Assembly (NCBI RefSeq): GCF_900156155.1
Contig: NZ_FTMD01000003.1
Location: 62,001 to 126,000 of the forward strand
Source: Aromatoleum tolulyticum
Lineage (GTDB): Bacteria > Pseudomonadota > Gammaproteobacteria > Burkholderiales > Rhodocyclaceae
Reading direction: 5' to 3'
Length of the DNA stretch: 64,000 nucleotides
Program-made: the position numbers and the translations under genes
Part shown: piece after piece, positions 1-7,740 of the stretch
How positions within the stretch are numbered: the first letter of the stretch is position 1
Layout: the number at the start of each line of letters is the position of its first letter
Notes under the pieces: model-generated
The model's database searches: none
What the model saw: the letters and a program-made list of their open reading frames with translations, nothing else
Told to the model about the DNA's origin: nothing

Positions 1-933
1 GACGTCTTCATCGAGAACTACAAGGTCGGCGACATGGCGCGCTACGGCCTGTCGTACGACGACCTGAAGAAGATCAACCCGAGGCTGGTCTACTGCTCGA
101 TCACCGGCTTCGGCCAGACCGGCCCCCTGTCGCACCTCGCCGGTTACGACTTCATCATCCAGGGCATGGGCGGCCTGATGAGCATCACCGGCGAGCGCGA
201 CGACCTGCCCGGCGGCGGCCCGCAGAAGCTCGGCGTCGCCTTCGCCGACCTGATGACCGGCGTGTATTCGACGGTCGCGATCCTCGCGGCGCTCGCGCAC
301 CGCGAGAAATCCGGCGAGGGCCAGTACATCGACATGGCGCTGCTCGACGTGCAGGTCGCGACGATGGCCAACATGAACATGAACTATCTCGTGTCGGGCA
401 AGATCCCGAAACGCCAGGGCAACGCCCACGCCAACATCGTGCCCTACCAGGTGTTCAAGTCGCGGGACGGCCACCTCGTGCTCGCGGTCGGCAACGATGG
501 GCAGTTCATCAAGTTCTGCGAAATTGCCGGCTGCCCGGAGTTCGCGAAGGACGAACGCTTCGCAACGAATGCCGGACGCGTGCGCAATCGCGAGACGCTC
601 GTGCCGATGCTGCAGGAAGTCCTGCAGACGCGCACCACCGACGAATGGATCGCGCCGCTGGAATCCGCCGGCGTGCCCTGCGGACCGATCAACAACATCG
701 CCCAGGCATTCGAGAACCCGCAGGTCAAGCATCGGCAGATGAAGGTCGATCTGCCGCATCCGCTGTCTGGCACCGTGCCGTCGGTCGCCAACCCGATCCG
801 CTTCTCGGCGACACCGATCAGCTATCGCAGCGCGCCGCCGCTGCTCGGCCAGCACACGCACGACGTGCTCACGACGCTCGCCGGCCTGTCCGAGGCCGCG
901 ATCGAGGATCTGAAGGCGAATGCCGTGATCTGA
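1..933 (+). CDS. CaiB/BaiF family (class III) CoA-transferase, 5' truncated by the window edge
   Basis: Frame 1 is open from the first base and reads DVFIENYKVGDMARYG, which is internal to this family, so the first roughly 90 residues lie outside the window; the methionine at position 34 is not the true start. The stretch from SITGFGQTGP through the GYDFIIQGMGG block is typical of formyl-CoA or succinyl-CoA transferases. The Asp in the block YIDMALLDVQ fits the position of the acyl-carrying catalytic Asp. It would move CoA between carboxylic acids in the cytoplasm; the substrate cannot be told. The MFS gene follows after a 106-bp gap on the same strand. Confidence 0.9.
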   Translation, partial: DVFIENYKVGDMARYGLSYDDLKKINPRLVYCSITGFGQTGPLSHLAGYDFIIQGMGGLMSITGERDDLPGGGPQKLGVAFADLMTGVYSTVAILAALAHREKSGEGQYIDMALLDVQVATMANMNMNYLVSGKIPKRQGNAHANIVPYQVFKSRDGHLVLAVGNDGQFIKFCEIAGCPEFAKDERFATNAGRVRNRETLVPMLQEVLQTRTTDEWIAPLESAGVPCGPINNIAQAFENPQVKHRQMKVDLPHPLSGTVPSVANPIRFSATPISYRSAPPLLGQHTHDVLTTLAGLSEAAIEDLKANAVI

Positions 934-1039
934 GACGATGCCCGCCGCGCGCCACGAGCGGCGGCGGGCGTTTACCGGATAGCCGAACGGACGGCCGCAA
1001 CGGCGCGTCCCGCAACAAGACGTCGTCAGGACCCCCGAC

Positions 1040-2293
1040 TTGAATTCCCCCGCGGTACGCACGCTGTGGCTGCAGGTCTTCCTGCCATACGCCATCGGTT
1101 ACTTCCTTTCCTATCTGCTGCGGACCGTCAACGCGGTGATGGCTCCCGAGCTGTCCCACGGCCTCGGCATCTCTGCAGCGGACCTCGGACTGCTGACGAG
1201 TGCCTACCTTGCCGCCTTCGCGGTGATGCAGCTGCCGCTGGGCATCTGCCTCGACCGCTTCGGCCCGCGGCGCGTACAGGCCGCACTGCTGCTCGTCGCC
1301 GCGCTCGGCTGTGCCGGCTTCGCACTGGGGCAGAACCTGACGCAGTTGTTCGTCGCGCGGGCCCTCATTGGTGCCGGGGTATCAGCGAGTCTGATGGCGT
1401 CCTACAAGTCGTTCTCGCTGTGGTTCCCGCCGAGCCGGCAGGCATCGCTCAACGCCGCGATCATGGTCGCGGGCGGCCTCGGCGCGCTCACTTCCAGCAG
1501 CCCGTTCAGTCTCCTTCTGCCGATCGTCGGCTGGCGCTGGATCTTCGCCGGCCTCGCGTTCCTTGCGGTCGCCGTCGCGATCCTGATTCTGCGCTCGCCC
1601 GAAAAACCGGTCGCCAGTCACGCCCAGGGGCTGCGCGAACAGCTCGCAGTACTCCGCGGCATCATGGGCAGCCGCAACTTCTGGCGTTTCGCGCCGCTGA
1701 TCGCCACGATGAACGGCGGCTTCACCGCCCTGCAGAGCCTGTGGGCCGTGCCGTGGCTCACCGAGGTCGTCGGCCTCGACCGCAACGGCGCCGCGTGGTA
1801 TCTGCTGCTGCTCAACCTCGCGCTGATGGCCGGCTACGCGACCGTCGCGACCCAGCTGCATCGGCTGACGCGCCGCGGCTGGAGCCTCGGGCACATCATG
1901 GTCGGCGGCGGCGTACTGCTCCAGCTCACCTCGCTCGCGGTGATCGTCGGCGCGCCCGGCGGCTCGACGCTGTGGGTGCTGCTTGGGCTCGTTTACGCGA
2001 CTACGAACCTCACCTACGCGCACCACGCGAGCCGTTACCCGTCGACCGTGTCCGGGCGCGCGAACACCTGCCTGAACCTCGCTATGTTCACCGGCAGTTT
2101 CGCATTCCAATGGGGTTTCGGCATCGTCGCCGACGTTACTGCGGCGCAGGGACGCACGCACGCGGAAGGGCTGGTGCTAGCGTGGGCGCTGCTGCTCGCC
2201 CTGCAGGTCACCGCCCTGTTGTGGTTCGTGGCCAACCGCGAGCGGCAGGGCACCACGGGAGCCGAAGCGACGTCCCACGCGCGCGTCCCATGA
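1040..2293 (+). CDS. MFS transporter
   Basis: The protein has 417 residues with about 12 hydrophobic segments. The loop between TM2 and TM3 carries the MFS signature LGICLDRFGPRR (GxxxDRxGxRR), near residues 71-82. It is an inner-membrane secondary carrier with unknown substrate. The start is TTG at 1040 and only a weak ribosome site is visible, so the start is less sure than the gene. It lies downstream of the CoA-transferase on the same strand and may carry a related organic acid, which is inference from position only. Confidence 0.88.
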   Translation: MNSPAVRTLWLQVFLPYAIGYFLSYLLRTVNAVMAPELSHGLGISAADLGLLTSAYLAAFAVMQLPLGICLDRFGPRRVQAALLLVAALGCAGFALGQNLTQLFVARALIGAGVSASLMASYKSFSLWFPPSRQASLNAAIMVAGGLGALTSSSPFSLLLPIVGWRWIFAGLAFLAVAVAILILRSPEKPVASHAQGLREQLAVLRGIMGSRNFWRFAPLIATMNGGFTALQSLWAVPWLTEVVGLDRNGAAWYLLLLNLALMAGYATVATQLHRLTRRGWSLGHIMVGGGVLLQLTSLAVIVGAPGGSTLWVLLGLVYATTNLTYAHHASRYPSTVSGRANTCLNLAMFTGSFAFQWGFGIVADVTAAQGRTHAEGLVLAWALLLALQVTALLWFVANRERQGTTGAEATSHARVP

Positions 2294-2367
2294 CACCTTG
2301 AGAACGGGATATGGCATTTTGGCTACCCAAAGGCATGCCCCCGGTGCGCTCGTTTCACCCGCACTGC

Positions 2368-3201
2368 CTATCCCGGCTTCACCTCGATCAGCTTGCGATA
2401 CTGTGCCATGTGGCGGATGGCTTCCCTGGGTTTGCTGAACTGCTCGCATAACAGCGCCAGGTTGTAGTGGCAATCGGCCAGGCCGGGGTCGCCGCGTAGC
2501 GCCGCCCGATAGGCGTCCATCGCTTCATGCTTGCGATCCATGTCGTCGAGCAGGACGCCGAGGTTGTACATCAGTGTCGGGGCGCTGCCGCACGCCGCGA
2601 TCGCCTCGCGATACACATGTTCGGCCTCCGTCAGGCATCCGGCCTCGTGCAGGAGCGATCCCAGATTGATGCGCGCATTGAGCAGCTGCGGCGCCTCGGC
2701 GATGGCACGCTCGTACGCTCGCCGCGCAGATTCGGGTTCGTCGCGCTCCAGGGCGAGCGCCTGCTCGAACCAGTGCGTCGCGTGCGGCGCTGCGTCAGCG
2801 GGAGCTTCCGCCGCCTTGTACTCGACCACGTTCAGCGAGCCATCGGACGGATCGCCTTCGAACGCGAGCAGATACTGGCCCGATTCGGCCTGCCAGTGGC
2901 TACCGCCTTCCTTCACCACGACATGCTCGGCGACCACGCGGACGGAAAGGCCCGACAAGGGCATCTCCTCCGGAAGCCGGCTCCGCAGCGCCTTCATCGA
3001 CCGCAGGATGCGTCTGGGCGGCACCTGCGCCTGCGCGAGCGCCTGAGCGGTGCGCAGGACAACCAGATCCTGAAAGGAGAAGCGCCAGGCGTTGCGCGGG
3101 CCGCGCTCCGGCGAAACGAAGCCCGCCTCGATCAGTGCGCGGATCGTATTGCGCCGCAGGCCGAGAAGCTTTTCGACCTCGCGCACGCCGTAGCGGTGCA
3201 T
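2368..3201 (-). CDS. MerR-like HTH protein with C-terminal TPR repeats
   Basis: This 277-residue protein has a MerR-type helix-turn-helix at residues 1-70 (VREVEKLLGLRRNTIRALI, then GPRNAWRFSFQDLVVLR). A middle segment of about 80 residues (residues 75-150) has no motif I know. Tetratricopeptide repeats fill about 155-277; the pattern NLGVLLDDMDRKHEAMDAYR recurs with Gly, Tyr and Ala at TPR positions. It is probably a DNA-binding protein whose TPR part binds a partner. The start codon follows the ku stop by only 13 bp with a weak ribosome site, so translation may be coupled to ku. It is the third gene of a ligD-ku-merR/TPR operon, suggesting a role in or regulation of end joining (inference). 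Confidence 0.82.
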   Translation of the reverse strand: MHRYGVREVEKLLGLRRNTIRALIEAGFVSPERGPRNAWRFSFQDLVVLRTAQALAQAQVPPRRILRSMKALRSRLPEEMPLSGLSVRVVAEHVVVKEGGSHWQAESGQYLLAFEGDPSDGSLNVVEYKAAEAPADAAPHATHWFEQALALERDEPESARRAYERAIAEAPQLLNARINLGSLLHEAGCLTEAEHVYREAIAACGSAPTLMYNLGVLLDDMDRKHEAMDAYRAALRGDPGLADCHYNLALLCEQFSKPREAIRHMAQYRKLIEVKPG

Positions 3202-3214
3202 GGAGGAAACCCCG

Positions 3215-4084
3215 CTATTTCTTGGCCGTCTTGCGCACCGCAGGCTCCGCGGCGGCTCGAGCCCGCTTGGGCGGCTTGCGCGCCTCGACCTGCGGTGCGG
3301 GCGTCACGGGAGCCTTCTTCTCCAGGCTTGCGCGCAGCGCTTCCATGAGGTCGATCACCTGACCGCGACCTTCGCCCTCCTCGATCAGCGTGATCTCCTG
3401 CCCCTCGACCTTCTTCTGCACCGCAGTCTCGATGCGCGCGCGAACCGCGTCCGTGTAGGCGTCGGGATCGAAGCGGTCGACGGCCTGCTGATCGATGAGT
3501 TGCTCCGCGAGCTTCAGCTCTGCGTCCTTGACTTCGGTGTGCGGGATGTCGAGATCCTTGATCGAACGAACGTCCGAGCCGTAGAGCAGCTGCTGCATGA
3601 CGAGTCCGTCCTCGACGGGGCGGATCATCACTACGTGCTGCTTGCCGTGCGACGCCCAGCGGCCCAGGGCACAGCGCCCGGACTCCCGTAATGCCCGAGC
3701 GAGCAGCGCGTACGGCTTGGCGCCCCCCTTGTCCGGAGCGAGGTAATAGGCCTTGTCGAAGTACACCGGATCGACGGATTCGATGGGTACGAACTCGCTG
3801 ATCTCGGCGCTGTGCGAACCTGTCTCCTCGAGTGCCTTCAGCTCGTCGGGGCTGAAGGTCACGTACTGGTCCTTGGCGAATTCGTAGCCCTTGACGATGT
3901 CGTCGCGCGGCACCACCACTTCTTCCTTCAAGCACACGTACTGCTGCTTGAGCCGCGATCCGCAGCCCTTGTGCAACATGTTGAACGAGACGGTCTTGCT
4001 CGTCTCGGTGGCCGAATAGAGCTTCACGGGGATGGCCACCATTCCGAACGAGATCGTGAGCGATGCGATCGATCGTGCCGCCAT
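3215..4084 (-). CDS. ku: Non-homologous end joining protein Ku
   Basis: This 289-residue bacterial Ku starts with ARSIASLTISFGMVAIPVKL, the family's conserved N-terminus. The core beta-barrel runs to about residue 255. The C-terminal 25 residues are Lys/Arg/Ala-rich (KPPKRARAAAEPAVRKTAKK), the basic tail that modulates DNA binding in longer Ku proteins. It forms a homodimer that threads onto double-strand DNA ends and recruits LigD. It lies 25 bp behind ligD and 13 bp ahead of the MerR-TPR gene, all on the minus strand. A GGAG ribosome site precedes the ATG. Confidence 0.97.
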   Translation of the reverse strand: MAARSIASLTISFGMVAIPVKLYSATETSKTVSFNMLHKGCGSRLKQQYVCLKEEVVVPRDDIVKGYEFAKDQYVTFSPDELKALEETGSHSAEISEFVPIESVDPVYFDKAYYLAPDKGGAKPYALLARALRESGRCALGRWASHGKQHVVMIRPVEDGLVMQQLLYGSDVRSIKDLDIPHTEVKDAELKLAEQLIDQQAVDRFDPDAYTDAVRARIETAVQKKVEGQEITLIEEGEGRGQVIDLMEALRASLEKKAPVTPAPQVEARKPPKRARAAAEPAVRKTAKK

Positions 4085-4109
4085 GCTTGTCTCCGGGGGT
4101 CAGGGAGGT

Positions 4110-6941
4110 TTACGTTTTTGCGCCCGACAAGGCCCGTTCCAGGCTCAGCTTGCGCTTCAGGGCGTCGTGCCAGCGATCACCCGTTTGCGCCAGGCGCTGC
4201 GCGACGTTGGTGATCCTGAAATCGAGCGGGTGCGCGCTCCCCAACTCGTCCCAAGTGAGCGGCATCGACACGGGGGCGCCGGGCACCCCGCGGGGCGAGT
4301 AGGCGACGTTCAGCGTCTTGCCGCGGACGTTCATATTGTAGTCAAGGAAAATCTTGCCGGTCCGCGACCGCACACTCCACTCCATCGTGATGTCCTGCGG
4401 GTGCTGGCGCAGCAGGTGCCGCCCGACGAGCTCGCACACCTTGCGCGCGGCATCGAAATCGAGGGTGCGCCGGATGGGCACGAAGATGTGTAGCCCGGTC
4501 TTGCCCGAGGTCTTGACGATGGCGTCCAGCGCCATGCTCTGCAGCAACTCGCGCAGCCAGAAGGCCACCTCTTTGCCCTTCTCGAAGGCGAGCGTATTGA
4601 GTTCCGGCTCGTCTCCCGGCGCCTCCTTGCCGGAATAGATGTAGGGATCGAGATCGAACACCACGTAGTCGGGGTAGTTCAGCACCGAGGCTTCAAGAGT
4701 GGAAAGCGAAGTGGCGTAATCGGTTCCCTGGACCGCCGCATCCGGCCCGAGACGCGCACGCGAATGCCAGACGTGGAGCTCGATCGTCCCATACTGCGCC
4801 AGCCACAGCAGCGTGGCCAGGTTGTTGCAGATGAGCACTTCATGACTCTCGTCCTGGCGCCCCGAATACACGTCGAGCATGTCCAGGAACTCCGGCCGCT
4901 CCTGCTCCCAGCGCTTCTGGAAAAAGCGCTGTCCGAAGATGCCGTCGGGCATGCGAATCAGCGTCAGCGGGCGATCCGCGAGGTGAGGCAGGAGGAAGGG
5001 CGAGACTTGCGCGAAATAGCGCAGCAAGTCGCGCTTGGTCACCGCCGGCTGCTTGAGGGCCTGATCCTCCGGCCAGTAGACGCGATCAAGATGCGTCAGC
5101 CGGATCCGGTGCGGACCGACCGCGAGCGAGAAGGCCGTCTTGCTGTTCTCCAATTGGTGCAGGATGTCGTCGATCTCGCTGCGCCCATCCTCCGCGCTCG
5201 CCGACCCGCCGGCGGGCGGCTTATGCGGCACCGCGCCGCCCTCGGCACGGCGCACCGACTTGGGATCGATATCGTCGCGCATACGGAGAAAGATCGGCAC
5301 GCGCAGGCTGCCGTCCTCCGTCCACTCCTGGAACTGCACCTCGACCACCAATTCCGGCTTGACCCAAGTCGTCGGCCCATTCAGCTCCGGCTTCTCCACG
5401 AACGGGCACACCTCCGTTCGCAAGCCCTCCAGCCGCGCCCTCACCTGCTCCAGCGTTGCGGTATCGAAGCCGGACCCGACATGCGAGGCATAACGCAGGG
5501 CGCCCCCCTCACCCCCCTCCCAGTACCCCAGCAGCAGCGCACCGAGCGGGCCTCGCGAGCCCTTTCCGCGGGTGTAGCCGCCCACCACGAACTCCCCGCT
5601 TTGAGTGGCCTTGATCTTGAGCCAGGATGCCGAGCGCCGTCCCGCCTCGTAGCGGCTGTCCTTGCGCTTGCCGATGATCCCCTCGAAGCCGCTCGCGAGC
5701 GCGGCCCGCTGCAGCGCCTCCCCGTCCTCCGCGACATGGACGAGCTGCAGCAGCGGCGAAGGCAGCAGGCATTGCGCGAGGTAGCGGCGACGGTCGCGAT
5801 AAGGCGCCGCCCGTAGATCGACGCCGGCGAAGTACAGCAGGTCGAAGCAGCAAAAAACCACTGGCGTGCTGCGGTCGGCCGCGGCGATATCGCGCTCGGC
5901 TTTCAGATGGAAACGGTTCTGCAGCGCATTGAACGACGGCCGGCCGCTCGCATCGAAAGCCACCAACTCGCCGTCCACGATCATGTCCGCCCCCTGGCCG
6001 CGCAGTTCCGCGGCGAGCCGGGGAAAGGTAGTAGTCAGGTCGAGGCCCCGGCGCGACAGCAGTTTCACGCGCATTTCCGTCCCCTCCCGGGCGACGAACG
6101 CCAGCACACGATAGCCGTCCAGCTTCGGCTCCCACAGCCAGTCTGCGTCGGCAAACGGCGCCTCGCCGGTCGCGGCGAGCATGGGCGAGAGCGTCGCGGG
6201 CATCGCCTCGGGCCGGCCGGTGGGCGCCAGCGTCGCCGCGGGCACCCGATGCGCCGGCAGGACCTTGATCTCCTCGACCGCCAGCCCGCAGAGCACCGAA
6301 CGGTTCCGCCCGGTCATATCGGCCGCCCCCGCGGCCGGCCCCGCGTAGCGGTCCTTGTGCTTGATAAGGAGCCAGTTTCGCGGCTCCCCGCTGCGGACCA
6401 GAGCGAAGGCCCCCTTCACCTTCACCCCGCGCAGCTGAAAGCTGAGCTTGCCTTTGGCGAGGCCCTCGCGCACCCGCCGCTGCGCTTCGTCGCGATCGTC
6501 GAACGAGTACGCCTGATCCTCATCGGGCGAATAAACGCCGCAATCCCAGACGATCACCTCCCCGGCGCCGTACTGCCCGGGCGGGATCACGCCTTCGAAG
6601 GAAGCGTAGTCGTAGGGATGATCCTCCGTCTCCACCGCAAGCCGCTTGTCCGCGGGATCGAGGGACGGCCCCTTGGGAACTGCCCAGGATTTCAGCACTC
6701 CATCACATTCGAGCCGGAAGTCGAAGTGCAGCCGCCGGGCCAGGTGCTGCTGGATGACGAAGAGCAATGGCCCGCCCCCCGCCCGTAGCGCCGAGGGTGC
6801 CGGCTCCGGTGTGGCAGCGAACGTCCGCTTGGCCGAATAGTCGCCCAGCAGATCCGTCCCGGCCGCGGGCGGCCCCTTCGCCGGCGCTTTCGCTTGGCGT
6901 GCCGGACGCGAGGGCGGCGCCGTCTCAGCTCGGCGCGGCAC
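4110..6941 (-). CDS. ligD: Multifunctional ATP-dependent DNA ligase D (phosphoesterase-ligase-polymerase)
   Basis: Three domains occur in the order usual for Pseudomonas-type LigD. The 3'-phosphoesterase lies at about 30-180 (ARRLHFDFRLECDG, then WAVPKGPS). The adenylating ligase lies at about 250-560, with motif I EPKLDGYR holding the AMP-accepting Lys. The primase-polymerase lies at about 620-930 (VVFDLDPYIYSG, metal-binding Asp pair; HVWHSR). With Ku it processes, fills and seals double-strand breaks. The frame stays open to a TTG at 7004, which would overlap the divergent DUF72 gene; the GTG at 6941 avoids this overlap and gives 943 residues, so I use it. About 40 Pro/Ala/Lys-rich residues precede the phosphoesterase domain. 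Confidence 0.95.
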   Translation of the reverse strand: MPRRAETAPPSRPARQAKAPAKGPPAAGTDLLGDYSAKRTFAATPEPAPSALRAGGGPLLFVIQQHLARRLHFDFRLECDGVLKSWAVPKGPSLDPADKRLAVETEDHPYDYASFEGVIPPGQYGAGEVIVWDCGVYSPDEDQAYSFDDRDEAQRRVREGLAKGKLSFQLRGVKVKGAFALVRSGEPRNWLLIKHKDRYAGPAAGAADMTGRNRSVLCGLAVEEIKVLPAHRVPAATLAPTGRPEAMPATLSPMLAATGEAPFADADWLWEPKLDGYRVLAFVAREGTEMRVKLLSRRGLDLTTTFPRLAAELRGQGADMIVDGELVAFDASGRPSFNALQNRFHLKAERDIAAADRSTPVVFCCFDLLYFAGVDLRAAPYRDRRRYLAQCLLPSPLLQLVHVAEDGEALQRAALASGFEGIIGKRKDSRYEAGRRSASWLKIKATQSGEFVVGGYTRGKGSRGPLGALLLGYWEGGEGGALRYASHVGSGFDTATLEQVRARLEGLRTEVCPFVEKPELNGPTTWVKPELVVEVQFQEWTEDGSLRVPIFLRMRDDIDPKSVRRAEGGAVPHKPPAGGSASAEDGRSEIDDILHQLENSKTAFSLAVGPHRIRLTHLDRVYWPEDQALKQPAVTKRDLLRYFAQVSPFLLPHLADRPLTLIRMPDGIFGQRFFQKRWEQERPEFLDMLDVYSGRQDESHEVLICNNLATLLWLAQYGTIELHVWHSRARLGPDAAVQGTDYATSLSTLEASVLNYPDYVVFDLDPYIYSGKEAPGDEPELNTLAFEKGKEVAFWLRELLQSMALDAIVKTSGKTGLHIFVPIRRTLDFDAARKVCELVGRHLLRQHPQDITMEWSVRSRTGKIFLDYNMNVRGKTLNVAYSPRGVPGAPVSMPLTWDELGSAHPLDFRITNVAQRLAQTGDRWHDALKRKLSLERALSGAKT

Positions 6942-6966
6942 GAGGCGAGTCCCCGGGAGAAATGCG

Positions 6967-7680
6967 ATGCGATTGGCGACCGGAACGAGCGGCTTTTCGT
7001 ACAAGGAGTGGCTCGGCTCCTTCTACCCGGAAAAGCTCCCGGCGAACGCGATGCTGCGCTACTACGCCGAGCGCTTCACGACGGTGGAGATCAACAACAC
7101 CTTCTACCGCATGCCGGCCGAGTCGATGCTCGCGCACTGGGCAGAAGAAGTGCCGCCCGGCTTTTCCTTCACGCTCAAGGCGCCGCGCCGCATCACGCAC
7201 GAGGAGCGCCTGCACGCATCCGAAGCGAGCGTGGCCGAATTCCTGCGCCGCGCCGGCACGCTGGGGGACAAGCTCGGCGTGCTCCTGTTCCAGCTGCCGC
7301 CGTATCTCAGAAAGGATCTTCATCGGCTGCACGATTTCCTGGCGGTATTGCCGTCGGACAAACGCTACGCCTTCGAGTTTCGCCACGCCTCCTGGCAGGA
7401 CGACGAAGTCTACGACGCCCTGCGCTCCCACGGCGCCATGTATTGCGTCACCGACACCGACGAAGGGGAAACGCCCTTCGTGGCGACGACCGAGTGCGCG
7501 TACATCCGCCTGCGGCGAACGCACTATGACGACGGCGACCTGCGCGCCTGGGTCGAGCGAATTGCAGCTCAGCCCCTCGCCCGCGCCTACGTCTACTTCA
7601 TGCACGAGGACGAAGCCCTCGGCACGCGCTTCGCCCACCGCCTCGACGAGTTGTGGCGGGAAGCGGGCGGAACGCGGTAA
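6967..7680 (+). CDS. DUF72 (YecE-like) TIM-barrel protein
   Basis: The 237-residue sequence has the DUF72 landmarks TGTSGFSYKEWLGSFYP at the N-terminus, then ERFTTVEINNTFYRMP, and a C-terminal YVYFMHEDE block. These proteins form a TIM-barrel with a conserved acidic pocket, and their biochemical role is not established. A GGGAG ribosome site precedes the ATG. The gene is divergent from ligD with only 25 bp between starts, so the two promoters must overlap coding sequence. Confidence 0.92.
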   Translation: MRLATGTSGFSYKEWLGSFYPEKLPANAMLRYYAERFTTVEINNTFYRMPAESMLAHWAEEVPPGFSFTLKAPRRITHEERLHASEASVAEFLRRAGTLGDKLGVLLFQLPPYLRKDLHRLHDFLAVLPSDKRYAFEFRHASWQDDEVYDALRSHGAMYCVTDTDEGETPFVATTECAYIRLRRTHYDDGDLRAWVERIAAQPLARAYVYFMHEDEALGTRFAHRLDELWREAGGTR

Positions 7681-7683
7681 ACG

Positions 7684-7715
7684 AAAAAAGCCCGCACCAG
7701 TAACGGTGCGGGCTT
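7684..7715 (-). terminator. Rho-independent terminator of acnB
   Basis: A 9-bp perfect GC-rich stem (GCCCGCACC with GGTGCGGGC, extendable by two A-T pairs) closes a 6-nt loop. On the minus strand the stem is followed by six T. It sits 26 bp behind the acnB stop and opposes the DUF72 gene. Confidence 0.9.
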
Positions 7716-7740
7716 CGAGGTGCTGACGGACGCTTGGGAC

